Assembly (NCBI GenBank): GCA_963807235.1
Contig: CAWEBF010000017.1
Span: 1-64,000 of the forward strand
Source of the DNA: CAWEBF01 sp963807235
Lineage (GTDB): Bacteria; Acidobacteriota; Vicinamibacteria; Vicinamibacterales; UBA2999
Direction of reading: 5' to 3'
DNA: 64,000 bases
The position numbers were made by a program, and so were the translations under genes. Of the stretch, positions 1-8,866 are shown piece after piece. Numbering within the stretch: position 1 is the first letter of the stretch; each line of letters begins with the position of its first letter. Under the pieces are notes generated by a model, which worked only from the letters and a program-made list of their open reading frames with translations, ran no database searches and was not told where the DNA came from.

Positions 1-2
1 TT

Positions 3-131
3 ACGCTCGGACTGCTGTCGCCTGGGGGTCGGATCGACGTCCGCGTGAAAGTGATCGATAGCAACCCGCAGATCGTTGACGGTCTCGTCCGCCATCGACT
101 CAGGCTGCTGATGCTCGACACCGCGCAGTGA
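3..131 (+). CDS. C-terminal fragment of an unrecognised protein
   Basis: An open frame enters from the left edge and ends at TGA 129-131, giving about 42 residues with a regular hydrophobic/charged pattern (GGRIDVRVKVID, then RHRLRLLMLD). No motif is recognisable. It sits just before the Tad pilus genes, so it may belong to that locus. Indels are frequent here, so the frame itself may not be that of the original gene. Confidence 0.3.
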   Translation, partial: TLGLLSPGGRIDVRVKVIDSNPQIVDGLVRHRLRLLMLDTAQ

Positions 132-149
132 CGAGCCGGAACGCGAAAC

Positions 150-480
150 ATGGCGATGATCAACGTGAAAGCACGGCTGTCGAGCCAGGCGATGCTCGGC
201 ATTCTGACTCGAGACATCTGGCGTGCGGCTACTCGAGATCAGCCGGGGCGGTTGCCTCCTGGAGAGCAGTTGCAGCGTCCCGGCCGGCACCCTCGGCGCG
301 CTGTCGGTCGAGGTCGACGGAATGGTCTACGTGGATCAGGTTCGTGTCGTTCGCTGCCAGTTGCTTGCCGACTGGCGCAGGAAACGCGCATCGAGTTGGC
401 GCGGAGTTCCTGTCGCTGCATCTGCCGGCGGAAGACTCTGCTTCGCCGCTACGCCGCCGGTTTGACGGCTGGCGCGGGGC
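150..480 (+). pseudogene. PilZ-domain protein, frameshifted
   Basis: Two frames together give a PilZ-like domain. From GTG 223 the frame reads RLLEISRGGCLLES, VPAGTLG and VDQVRVVRCQ. Near 365 the homology moves to another frame and continues as HRVGAEFLSLHLP. The order RLLxIS-GCLLE, VPxGTxGxL, VRVxRCQ, RVGxEFLxL matches PilZ folds, which often bind cyclic di-GMP. The N-terminal RxxxR part is not clear. The gene lies just upstream of Flp pilin genes, so a role in pilus control is plausible but inferred. The frame breaks look like base-calling errors, since the sequence on both sides is conserved. Confidence 0.5.
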
Positions 481-750
481 TTGGCGATTCGTTGTTGGCG
501 GCTTCGTCCGAAGTTGGCGGACTGAAGCTCGGAACGTGCCGCCGCTGAGGCGGCGGCATCATAGTGGGGCTGAGGCGCAGCTGCCCTGCGACGCGGTCGG
601 ACTGCGCAAGGACTCACGCCGGTCCAGGCCAATTACCACATTTGGTGAAGACACGTGTCGTAAGCACGTCCATCACCTGTAGGCGCGCGTGACGTTCCGA
701 ACCCTGCGGGGGGGGCTCCCCTAGCGACTGCACAGTCTACGGAGGTAGAG

Positions 751-920
751 ATGAAGAACCTGTTGCTCGTTTCGTTCGTGAGGAGGAAGGCCAGGACCTG
801 ATCGAGTATTCGCTGCTGGCGGCGCTGATTCGGTCGTCTGCTTCGGATGCTCCAGACCCTCGGCACGGCGGTCAACGCGCTGTTTAGCGATATCGCACCG
901 CCATACGGGCACTCCCGTAG
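751..920 (+). pseudogene. Flp-type pilin 1, frameshifted
   Basis: A strong ribosome binding site (GGAGG, 741-745) precedes ATG 751 (MKNLLL). After a one-base slip near 779 the frame reads EEEGQDLIEYSLLAALI, the class signature of Flp/Fap prepilins: G, then Q-D-L-I-E-Y and a hydrophobic helix. After another slip near 832 it reads LQTLGTAVNALFSDI, the usual Flp C-terminus. Prepilin peptidase would cut after the G, and the mature pilin would be the major subunit of a Tad pilus. The exact stop is uncertain; with one more indel it falls near 920. Confidence 0.65.
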
Positions 921-982
921 GTCGACCCAGCACGCTGGGCAGTCCCGGCGTGCTCACCTTTAGACACTTGGTGGACAAAGTC

Positions 983-1183
983 ATGCTCCGAAGATTTTGC
1001 GTCGAGGACGCGGCCAGGACTCATCGAATACGCCCTGCTGGCAGCACTCGTCGGGGTCACCGCGATCGCGACATGGCAATTGGTGGACGACCACGTTCGC
1101 ATCGTCTACGGCGCCAGAACTGCGCCGCCGCCGATGCGGACTATTCCGGCTGCACGCCGGATCCCGGCGGCGGCGGCTGTTAG
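983..1183 (+). pseudogene. Flp-like prepilin 2 with Cys/Gly tail, frameshifted
   Basis: From ATG 983 (MLRRF) the frame reaches a second Flp-like signature after a slip near 1017: G-Q-x-LIEYALLAALVGV followed by TAIATWQLVDDHVRIVYG. It ends at TAG 1181 with an unusual tail, NCAAADADYSGC then TPDPGGGGC. The N-terminal half is prepilin-like. The tail is longer and richer in Cys and Gly than a normal Flp pilin, so this may be a minor pilin or a pseudopilin. It lies between the first pilin and the prepilin peptidase. Confidence 0.55.
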
Positions 1184-1215
1184 ACAACTAGGGATCACCG
1201 TTATAGATTGAGCCC

Positions 1216-1725
1216 ATGACTGTTGCCCAGATTGCTTCCATCGTTCTCGTGCTCGCGGCCTGCGTGCCCGACGTGCGCACCCGGCGCATCCCAACGCGCT
1301 GACGTTCGGCGCGGCGCTCACGGCCCTGCTGTTTCACGGCGCCACCGGCGGGGGTCCGGGCTGGGTTCGAGCCTGGCAGGATGGTCGTCGGCGCGGCACT
1401 GTTCTTCCCGTTTTCGCGCTCCGCGGGATGGGCGCCGGTGACGTCAAGTTGCTGGCCGCGGTAGGCGCCTGGCTCGGCCCCGGACGGTGTTCCGGGTTGC
1501 GCTCGCCACCTCGATTGGCCGGCGGCGTCCTCGGGCTGGCTGGTGGCTGCATGCACGGCTATCACGGGACCGCAGTAATCGAACTCTCGGCCCTGGTCGG
1601 ATTACTGGCGAGTCGTGCGGCCGCGGCCGCTGCCTGAGCGTCACGCTCGAAGGGCCGGCGGGCCGAGGCTCGCTTACGCGATTCCGATCGCGATCGGCAC
1701 GATGGTGACGCTATGGCTCAAATGA
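1216..1725 (+). pseudogene. cpaA: prepilin peptidase TadV/CpaA (A24 family), frameshifted
   Basis: This is a membrane aspartic protease that would mature the Flp prepilins. From ATG 1216 the sequence is hydrophobic, then DVRTRRIP (first catalytic Asp region). In another frame come GMGAGDVKLLAAVGAWLGP, which holds the GxGD catalytic motif, and finally LAYAIPIAIGTMVTLWLK before TGA 1723-1725. Rejoining the frames gives about 169 residues, the normal TadV/CpaA length. At least three indels interrupt it (near 1290, 1360-1410 and 1485-1660). Its stop overlaps the TadE start by four bases (ATGA), which indicates an operon. Confidence 0.75.
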
Positions 1726-2179
1726 AACTGTCGCGCACTGTTGAGGTCGGAAGACAGGGTGCGGAGCTCATCGAGTACGCGCTCGTGTCTCCCGATGCTG
1801 CTGTTCGTCGTCCTCGGTATCGCCGAGTTCGGCTTCATCTTCCATGCGCTACGAGGTCGTGACAAACGCGGCGCGGGAGGGAGCGCGGATGGCGGTGCTC
1901 CCCGGATATCACGACGGCGGACATCCGACGCCCGGGTCGTCGCCTACGCGAATGCCGGCCGGCTCGCCCGGTCTGACGGCGCCGAACGTCGATCGTCGAA
2001 GACATGACCGTCCCGCTCGGCGCCGGGATCGGCCGTGCAGTGCAAGAGGGTCACCGTGACCTACACCTACAACTACAGGTTCCTGGCCGGTGATCGGGGA
2101 CATGTTCGGCGGCGACTTACACGGTGCTCCCGTTGCGCGCGGTTTCGGGGATGCGCGTCGAAGATCCCGAGCAGACTAG
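1722..2179 (+). pseudogene. tadE: TadE-like pseudopilin, frameshifted
   Basis: ATG 1722 overlaps the peptidase stop. The product begins RQGAELIEYALV, then after a slip PMLLFVVLGIAEFGFIF, the TadE N-terminal transmembrane helix with its Glu. It continues YEVVTNAAREGARMAVLPGY, the conserved TadE segment N-A-A-R-E-G-A-R. Further pieces (RVTVTYTYNYRF, VLPLRAVSGMRVE) match the C-terminal half. Several indels break it, and the stop near 2177-2179 is a best guess. TadE is a minor pseudopilin needed for Flp pilus assembly. Confidence 0.7.
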
Positions 2180-2199
2180 CAGCCCGAAGGAGTTCGCAG

Positions 2200-3055
2200 A
2201 TGAATCGCAACAAACGAACTGCCATCGTCTCGGCGTGCGGTACTGATGGCCGCCATCGCCAGCATGGGCGTTTACCGCATCGTGACGGCCATGCCGCAAG
2301 CAGGCCGAAGTCACGACGGTAACGCGGTCGTCGCTGCGCACCGCTCGAGCCTCGGGACGCGCCTGACAACCGACCACGTCAAGGTCGTCCAGTGGCCGGC
2401 CGCAAGCCCGGTTCCCGGGCGCGTTCACGAAGGTCGAGGACGTGGTCAACCGCGGCCTGATCGCGACGGTCGCCGAGAACGAGCCGCTGACCGAAGGCAA
2501 GCTGGCGCCGCTCGAGGCGGGCGCCGGCCTGCCACCGTCGATCCCACCGGGCATGCGCGCGATCTCGGTGAAGGTGAACGAGGTCGTCGGCGTCGCCGGC
2601 TTCGTGGTCCCCGGCACCCGCGTCGACGTAATGGTCACTCTGGCGGATCGCCAGAAGGAACAGAAGAGCCTGACGCGGACCGTCGTCAGCAACGTCCAGG
2701 TCCTGACCGCGGGCACGCGATACGACCAGGAAAAGGCCAAGGAAGGGGCGCCGATTCCGTCGACGGTCGTGACATTGCTCGTGACACCGGACGACGGCGA
2801 GCGTATCGCGCTGGCAGCGTCCGAAGGACAAATCATGCTGGCCTTTCGCGACCCGCTCGACACCGACCTGGACGCGACCACGGTGTCAGGACCGGCGGCC
2901 TGTTCGGTCAGGCGCCGCCGGCCCCGAAACCCGTGATGTCGAGACAGAAGGCGAACCGCCTCAAAGCGGAACCCGCGCCGGGTCTGGCCCCGCCCCAAGC
3001 CCTACATGGTCGAGGCGATCCGAGGGCAAAGCGCTCGGAGGAAATGGTTAAATGA
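2200..3055 (+). CDS. cpaB: Flp pilus assembly protein CpaB (RcpC), frameshifted at both ends
   Basis: ATG 2200 follows an AAGGAG site at 2186-2191. The central part, 2442-2936, is a clean frame: EDVVNRGLIATVAENEPLT (SAF domain), then PPGMRAISVKVNEVVGVAGFV, PGTRVDVMVTL, and LLVTPDDGERIALAASEGQI. This is the typical CpaB/RcpC arrangement. The N-terminal membrane helix and the C-terminus lie in other frames. The end, MVEAIRG then KRSEEMVK, stops at TGA 3053-3055 and overlaps the cpaC start (ATGA). CpaB is a periplasmic/outer-membrane partner of the Tad secretin. Confidence 0.8.
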
Positions 3056-3882
3056 CTATCAACCCGTTACTGACTGGGCCGGCCTGGTCGCCGTGCTCGC
3101 GGCGCTGCCCGGAGCGGTGATGGCGCGGAGCCGGCGCCGCCGCCCGCCTCCGACGGCCGCACCCGCCGAAAGCGCCGCAGCGCCCGACATTCGACCGGGT
3201 GCGGCCTCACAGCGGGCCGTTCGACGGTCGTGGCCGACGGATTTCGACATCACCCGGATCGCGGTCACCGATCCGAGCGTCGCCGATGCCGTCGTCGTCC
3301 AGCCGCGCGAAATCCTGATCGACGGCAAGAAGCCGGGGACGGTCAGCCTGATCGTCTGGTCGTCGACCAGACGCAAGCAGTACGACATCGTCGTCGAGCC
3401 CGCGATCACGACGCTCGAGCAGCACTGCACGCGCTGTTCCCCGGCGAGAACATCGCGATCAGCGTCAGCGAAGAAGCGGTCATCTGTCCGGGCAGGTGTT
3501 GAGCACGGCCGTGATGCTGCGCGCAGGTGAGATCGCCCTTGCCTCGCGTCCGAAGGCCAGGGTCATCAACTTGCTTCAGGTGCCCGGCGGCAGCGAAAGC
3601 CAGCAGGTGATGTTGCAGGTCAGGTTCGCCGAGGTGAACCGCCGCACGCTCACCGAGCTCGGCCTGGTCGCTCTTCGCCCTTCGCGAGCGGTTCGCAGGC
3701 GCGGTCGACGACTGCAACAGTTCAGCGGCCCGGACTTCGACGCCGACGATGGTGGACTGGTGTTCAGCGACTACCTGAACCTGTTCTTCTTCGACTTCCA
3801 GCGGAAGGCATCGGCGGGGTCCTGCGCGCGCTCGAACAGAAGGGCGGTTTCCAGAGCCTGGCGGAACCGAACCTGATTGCCC
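3052..3882 (+). pseudogene. cpaC: Tad secretin CpaC (RcpA), truncated and frameshifted
   Basis: ATG 3052 starts a signal-peptide-like stretch (LVAVLAALPGAVMA). The N-terminal secretin pieces follow: FDITRIAVTDPSVADAVVV, REILIDGKKPGTVSLIVW, and QYDIVVEPAITTLEQ. Then come HALFPGENIAISVSEEAVI, LLQVPGGSESQQVMLQVRFA, EVNRRTLTELGL, and lastly LEQKGGFQSLAEPNLIA. That last motif starts the secretin beta-domain, which normally runs another 150-200 residues. Here homology ends at about 3882 and a gene on the other strand begins. The protein is therefore cut in its outer-membrane pore domain by a join or rearrangement. Confidence 0.75.
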
Positions 3883-4494
3883 GAAATCGGAATTGACCCC
3901 ATAATCCGCCCGCACGGCGACATACGGGCCGGCGCCGACGTAGATCCCCTGAAAGCTGCGGTCGTCCTCGTGCAGCATGAACGTGTAGCCCCAGTTCGGC
4001 GCGATCAGCCCTTCCACGAAATCCAAGCGAGCCGTTTCGAATCCACTGTAGGCATTCGGGTCGCTGTTGAGCCGGGCGTCGCGGATGTCGTCGACCAACT
4101 GGTTAAAACCGGGATGGTTTTCGACTGGCCCTATGACCTGGTGAAACGGCCTGGTAGCGAACTCCACGGCGCTAGAGAAATCGAAGTCCCTCAGATTCGG
4201 GTAGAAGACGCTGACATTCTTCAATACCCTCACCAATCCCAATGGGATCACGATCGTTTTGTACCGCCGCTGCCGTTCGACCAGCTTCGATGCCACGTTG
4301 GGGGTCCCTCCGGCGCCCCCCAACGCGATGCGTCTGGCGTCGAAGCTGTAATTCTGGGCGAACGCCGATGAGGCGGTTGACGTGAGCATGAGCAGCGCGA
4401 CGCATGCGCCTCGCCATCCCTGCGCAGGCCTGGTTTGTTCCCGCTTGCGATGGTGCGTGTCTGACGCTGTCACGGCAACTCCTCTGTGAACCAC
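3883..4494 (-). CDS. outer-membrane beta-barrel-like protein, 3' truncated
   Basis: The frame starts near 4494 with a cationic leader and a signal peptide (ACVALLMLTSTASSAFA, cleavage before QNYSFDARRIALGGAGG). The FDARxxALGGAG motif is typical of the mature N-terminus of PorV/FadL-like or TraF-like outer-membrane barrel proteins. About 150 residues follow, including NVSVFYPNLRDFDF, ARLDFVEGLIAPNWGYTF and YVGAGPYVAVRADYGV. Coding sense ends at about 3883, where the reverse strand of the secretin gene begins, so the C-terminal barrel is missing. The exact family is not certain. Confidence 0.55.
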
Positions 4495-4746
4495 CCGCGC
4501 CCTCTGTGATCACGCCCAGGATGCCGAGCGAGGCTCTCGAGGAGCACTTCGGATCAGCGTCGAGACAATCAACTATTGTGCCGCACAACCCAACCCAGGG
4601 GCACGGCCCTACATGAATCTTGCTGACCTCGAACTGCTGAAGACCAGAATCGATCAAACGATCCGGATTCGCTGTCATCAGCGAAGGCCGATGATGGAGA
4701 GGGACGGAATACCGACCTTCGGTTTCAGGAGCAAATCTGGAAATGG

Positions 4747-4823
4747 TGGTGCGCCCTGCACGACTCGAACGTGCGACCTCCTGGTTCGTAGCCAGACGCT
4801 CTATCCAGCTGAGCTAAGGGCGC
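4747..4823 (-). tRNA. tRNA-Arg (anticodon ACG)
   Basis: On the minus strand the sequence folds into a 77-nt tRNA. The 7-bp acceptor stem is GCGCCCT with AGGGCGC, the D-arm has TAGCTCAGCTGGATAGAG, the anticodon loop is CTACGAA, the T-arm has GTTCGAGTC, and CCA is encoded. Anticodon ACG reads CGN arginine codons after A34-to-I editing. It stands alone between the truncated barrel gene and the small protein gene. Confidence 0.95.
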
Positions 4824-4952
4824 GAGGGGTGTGTATTGTGTTGTGCGCCCACTCCTGGCCGGGCCGCGGCGCGGGCAAAATCTCACTATATCACAGCGTT
4901 TTCAGGGCATTCCGGTCGACGGGACAAGCACGGCACGCTACCATCGCAGTCC

Positions 4953-5138
4953 ATGAGCGACAGAGAAACGCGCGAAGTCCCCCTGAAGCCGGAAATGATC
5001 CTGTTCCTCGACGAGGTGACCAAGGCCTACAAGCTGGACGACCCCGGCAAGGCGATCCGCTGCCTGGTGAACTACGCCCGAGAGAACCCCGACAAGCGGG
5101 ACGAGATCTTCGGCGAGATGCGCTGCCTGGACTGCTAG
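4953..5138 (+). CDS. small conserved-looking protein, 61 aa
   Basis: ATG 4953 to TAG 5136-5138. The product is charged and helical: a short strand-like start (EVPLKPEMILFLDEV), then KLDDPGKAIRCLVNYAREN, and a C-terminal MRCLDC with a CxxC-like pair. The layout (short beta strand, two helices) recalls ribbon-helix-helix proteins, but no DNA-binding role can be shown. It lies 16 bp before the flavoprotein gene on the same strand, so the two may be co-transcribed. Confidence 0.6.
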   Translation: MSDRETREVPLKPEMILFLDEVTKAYKLDDPGKAIRCLVNYARENPDKRDEIFGEMRCLDC

Positions 5139-5154
5139 CGAAGCTGCACTCTGG

Positions 5155-6498
5155 GTGGTGACGCCGAACCGGGACTACGACGTCGCCGTGATCGGTGCCG
5201 GGATCGCCGGCCTGTCGGCGTGCGTGCTTCTGCGAAAGCAGGGACTGAGCGTCGTCTGCCTGGATGCCCGCCCCTACCCGAACCGCAAGGTCGGCGAGTC
5301 GCTGGACTGGTCCAGCCCAGGCCTGCTGGGACGCGTGGGCATCAGCGCCGACAGCCTCATCGCCGACCACATCGCGACCTACAAGAAGAAGATCGTCGTG
5401 TGCGGGATCGGCAGGCCGGAATGGTCGGCCGCACCTCCCGTGCAGATTCGACGGCGTCCGCTGCGCTTCGAGACCGTCACGCTTCACGTGGACCGCGCGG
5501 CGCTGGACAACCGCCTGTTCGAGCACGCGCGCGACCTGGGCACGAACTTCGTCTGGGAGCGCGTGGCGAGCGTCGACGCAACGGGCGATCACGTCGGAGG
5601 CTGCACCACGGCCTCGGGCGAGCGGGTGAACGCACGCTGGTATCTCGACGCCAGTGGCACAGCGCGGGTATTCGCGCGCGCGATGAACATCCCGGTCACG
5701 TTCTACGGACGCACCAAGGTCTGCCTGTGGACCTACTTCGATACGCCGCCCCTGCACGACGGCACGGTGTTCTTCGTGGACAACAGCCATGACTACCTGT
5801 CGTGGGTGTGGGACATCCCCATCTCCCCCACCCAGACGAGCATCGGCTTTGTGCTGCCAGCCGACACCGTGCGAGACCAGCGTCGTGCGGGGACCACCGT
5901 CGAGGGGATTCTTCGTGAGGAGCTGGCGCGGCACACCCGGTTCGACCGGCTGCTGGGCGCGTCCCAACGGTTGAGCGTCGAGACCACTTCATTTCACCCG
6001 TTCGTGACGGCGAAAGTGTGCGGGGCCAACTGGCTGATGGTTGGGGAATCGGCGTCGATGCCGGACCCGCTGACCGGCAACGGCGTGACGTCCGGGATCC
6101 GCCATGCGCGTCACGCGGTCGATGCGATCCTGGACGCAGGCACGCGTCAGGAGCTCTCACCCGGGCGCCGCAGGACCTACAGCCGTCATGTCTTCCGGCT
6201 GGGCCACTCGTTCAACGCGCACATCGAACGGGCGGTTTATCGTCCGGAGCTCCGGCGGGGGCTGGGCCTTCAGGCGGCGACCTACGTCTACACGCTTTTC
6301 GCGTTCTTCATGAACGCCTTGCACGCGCGCTTCGATCCGCGCGGCAGGATGGGCATGGCCGCGTTCGCGTTGTTGTTCGCCGGCGCCCGCAGTTGGATCG
6401 CTTGTTGGGTGCTGGTCGCTCGAGCCGCGCTGTGGGTGCGGCCCGTCTCGCCGAAGCTCGCGGGGGCGAGCGCAGGGGGACTAGACGGCGAACGCTGA
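5155..6498 (+). CDS. FAD-dependent oxidoreductase, tryptophan-halogenase-like
   Basis: The 447-residue product starts at GTG 5155. It has an N-terminal Rossmann FAD site (VAVIGAGIAGLSACVLLRKQ, GxGxxG at about 13-18), then KVGESLDW. Near residue 220 is SWVWDIPI, which fits the WxWxIP signature of flavin-dependent halogenases. The late FAD-binding piece is GESASMPDPLTGNG. Known enzymes of this fold halogenate aromatic rings or hydroxylate and reduce lipid-like substrates. The substrate here is unknown, and no biosynthetic cluster surrounds it. The C-terminal region has hydrophobic stretches (FALLFAGARSWIACWVLVARA). Its end overlaps the convergent DinB gene by 18 bp. Confidence 0.75.
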   Translation: MVTPNRDYDVAVIGAGIAGLSACVLLRKQGLSVVCLDARPYPNRKVGESLDWSSPGLLGRVGISADSLIADHIATYKKKIVVCGIGRPEWSAAPPVQIRRRPLRFETVTLHVDRAALDNRLFEHARDLGTNFVWERVASVDATGDHVGGCTTASGERVNARWYLDASGTARVFARAMNIPVTFYGRTKVCLWTYFDTPPLHDGTVFFVDNSHDYLSWVWDIPISPTQTSIGFVLPADTVRDQRRAGTTVEGILREELARHTRFDRLLGASQRLSVETTSFHPFVTAKVCGANWLMVGESASMPDPLTGNGVTSGIRHARHAVDAILDAGTRQELSPGRRRTYSRHVFRLGHSFNAHIERAVYRPELRRGLGLQAATYVYTLFAFFMNALHARFDPRGRMGMAAFALLFAGARSWIACWVLVARAALWVRPVSPKLAGASAGGLDGER

Positions 6499-7053
6499 AA
6501 ACAGCGGCACGCACTCGACCGCGGCGCGCTCGGCCTGCAGCACGTGGCGGTGCTGGTGCCTGGCCACGAGCGTGAACGCCGAGTAGAGGTTGTATTGCAC
6601 GCAGTCGTGGAACGGTGACGCCACGGTCACGCGATCGATTGCCAGGCCATCGGCGGCACGAACGCAGGCCACGAGCGCATCCTGCAAGCGATCGAATTCG
6701 GCGAGCGCCATCTCGGGCGACTGCTCGGCGGTTGGCACGAACGCGGCCGCGCTGCGCATCTTCAAGGGGCTCCACGGCGCGATCGCCTTCGAGATCAGCC
6801 AGCCGAGCGGATCCCGCCGATACGCCGGCGCCATAGCCGGCACGTGCGCGCCGGCCTGGGCGACGGCCGCGCAAAGCAACGGCAGTATGGCTTCCGATGC
6901 GAGATTGAGATGGGCGACGCAGTCTCCCGCCGACCAGCGCTCGACGCCCGGTCGGGCGTGCCAGCCGTCGCGGGAAACCGTCGACCACAACGTGTGCAGG
7001 CGCTGGCGCGCCGATTCCAGGTCCGCGATGACCGCCTGCAGTTGAGCGTCCAC
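6481..7053 (-). CDS. DinB-family protein
   Basis: The 190-residue product is a four-helix DinB/YfiT-like protein. The metal-binding histidine pattern is visible: DCVAHLNLASE (first His) and RHQHRHVLQAER (C-terminal HxxxH). WSAGDCVAHL is the usual DinB_2 helix motif. Many members are metal-dependent thiol transferases or hydrolases, but the reaction here is unknown. The gene is convergent with the flavoprotein gene and divergent from moaB. Confidence 0.8.
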   Translation of the reverse strand: MDAQLQAVIADLESARQRLHTLWSTVSRDGWHARPGVERWSAGDCVAHLNLASEAILPLLCAAVAQAGAHVPAMAPAYRRDPLGWLISKAIAPWSPLKMRSAAAFVPTAEQSPEMALAEFDRLQDALVACVRAADGLAIDRVTVASPFHDCVQYNLYSAFTLVARHQHRHVLQAERAAVECVPLFSAFAV

Positions 7054-7148
7054 GGGGACGGATTCTAGCGAGCCGCCCGGCCCACGTCTCTAGTCACGTC
7101 CGTATTAGGAGGCCCTGAGGATCGAACGGGGGCACCTATAATCCGGAA

Positions 7149-7652
7149 GTGAGCCACTGGGAGCACCGGGGCCTGGCCCCGAACTCGGTCGCCTGCTTCG
7201 TCCTCACCGTCAGCGACACGCGCACCGAGAAGACCGACACAAGCGGCCGGGCGATCCGCGCGATGCTCGAGGAAGCGGGTCACACCGTCGCGGGGCACGC
7301 CATCGTCGCGGACGATCCGTCGGCGGTCACGGCCACGATCCGCGCCCAGCTCGCGCAGGCATCCACGGGCGCCATCATCACGACCGGCGGCACGGGCATC
7401 ACCTCGCGAGACGGGACGTTCGAGGCGGTGGATCAGCTGTTCGACAAGCGGCTTGACGGCTTCGGCGAGCTGTTCCGCATGCTCAGCTTCGAGGACATCG
7501 GCCCCGCCGCCATGCTCAGCCGGGCCACGGCTGGCACGGTCGGGCGCGCCGTGGTCTTCATCCTGCCAGGGTCGGAGGCCGCGGTGCGGCTGGCCATGTC
7601 GCGCCTCATCATCCCGGAGCTGGGCCACATCGCGCAGCAGCTCGCCAAATGA
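7149..7652 (+). CDS. moaB: molybdopterin adenylyltransferase-like MoaB/MogA
   Basis: The 167-residue product begins at GTG 7149. It shows the MoaB fold: FVLTVSDTRTEKTDTSG (phosphate-binding DTR motif), IITTGGTGITSRDGT (TTGGTG loop), and ILPGSEAAVRLAMSRLIIPELGH. It would adenylylate molybdopterin during molybdenum cofactor synthesis. The stop overlaps the moeA start by four bases, so the pair forms an operon that supplies Moco, for example to the sulfite-oxidase-fold enzyme at 43526. Confidence 0.9.
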   Translation: MSHWEHRGLAPNSVACFVLTVSDTRTEKTDTSGRAIRAMLEEAGHTVAGHAIVADDPSAVTATIRAQLAQASTGAIITTGGTGITSRDGTFEAVDQLFDKRLDGFGELFRMLSFEDIGPAAMLSRATAGTVGRAVVFILPGSEAAVRLAMSRLIIPELGHIAQQLAK

Positions 7653-8864
7653 CGATGCGGCCGTTCCAATCCACGATCTCGATCGACGACGCGCGTCGCA
7701 TCATCCACGACGCGGTGCGGCCGATCGAGCGCACGGAGCGCGTCCCGCTCGTCGAGGGCCGCGGCCGCGTGCTGGCTGCAGCCGTCCGGGCGACGGCCGA
7801 CGTGCCACCGTTCTCGAGGGCGGCGATGGACGGTTACGCGGTGATCGCGCGAGACCTGGAGCACGCGTCGCCGTCCTCGCCCGCATCGCTGACGCGCATC
7901 GAGCGCATCTTCACCGGACAGGTCCCCACGCGCACCGTCACACCCGGAACCTGCGCCGAGGTGGCAACCGGCGCGCCCATGCCGCCGGGCGCCGACGCCG
8001 TGGTGATGGTCGAGGAGACGAAGCCGGGAGCCGGCGACGCGATCGAGTTTCTCGCCACTGCCGAGGGCGGGACAGAACATCGGCCGCCAGGGCCAGGACA
8101 TCCGCGCGGGTCAAACTGTGCTGGAGGCGGGTACCGATCTCACGCCCAGCAGGATCGGCGCCGTGGCGGCGCTGGGCCTGACGAGCGTTGACGTGTATGC
8201 GCGCCCGCGGGTCGCCATCCTCGCCACCGGCAACGAAATCGCGCCACCCGGCGCCGCGCTGGGGCCCGGCCAGCTGTACGACATCAACAGCTTCACGCTG
8301 TCCGCCGTCGTCGCCGAACACGGCTGCGAGCCGCTCGTCGTACGCACGGCAGCCGACACGATCGACGATCTGACGCGCGCGATCGACGAATGTCCCCCGC
8401 ACGACGTGCTGGTGCTCTCCGGCGGAAGCTCCGTGGGCACGCGCGATCTGGTGCTCGACGTGCTGCGCGCCAAGGGAGACGTGCTCTTTCACGGCATCGC
8501 CGTGAAGCCGGGCAAGCCCACGGCGTTCGGCCGGATCGGCACGGCGCTGGTCTTCGGCATGCCCGGATACCCGACCTCGTGCCTGTCCAACGCCTACATC
8601 CTGCTGGCCCCCGCGCTGCGCCAGCTGGCCAGGCTGCCGGCGCCTGCCCGCCCTGCCGTGCGGCTGCCCTTGGCCGAGCGCGTGGTGTCGGCCAGCGGGC
8701 GGCACCAGTTCTACACCGTGCGGATCAGCAACGGCGCGGCCATGCCGGCGTTCAAGGCGTCGGGCGACATCACCAGCATGTCGCAGGCCGACGGCTACAT
8801 CGAGATCGACGCCGCCACCGAGGCGGTCGAGGCCGGCACGCTCGTGGACGTGAAGTTCTTCTGA
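7649..8864 (+). CDS. moeA: molybdopterin molybdenumtransferase MoeA, one frameshift
   Basis: This enzyme inserts molybdate into adenylylated molybdopterin. The first part (7649 to about 8073) has VPLVEGRGRVLA, PPFSRAAMDGYAV (MDGYA motif) and EVATGAPMPPGADAVVMVEET. The second part, in another frame, has NIGRQGQDIRAGQ, RVAILATGNE, YDINSFTL, LVLSGGSSVGTRD and FGMPGYPTSCLSN. All are canonical MoeA motifs. A single indel near 8073 separates the halves and is probably an assembly error. The combined length is about 405 aa, normal for the family. Confidence 0.88.
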
Positions 8865-8866
8865 CC

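Noticed and set aside
4172..4678. Minus-strand frame overlapping the barrel protein start
   Set aside because: It overlaps the signal-peptide gene in another frame and has a composition like random translation. The signal peptide and FDARRIALGG motif favour the other frame.
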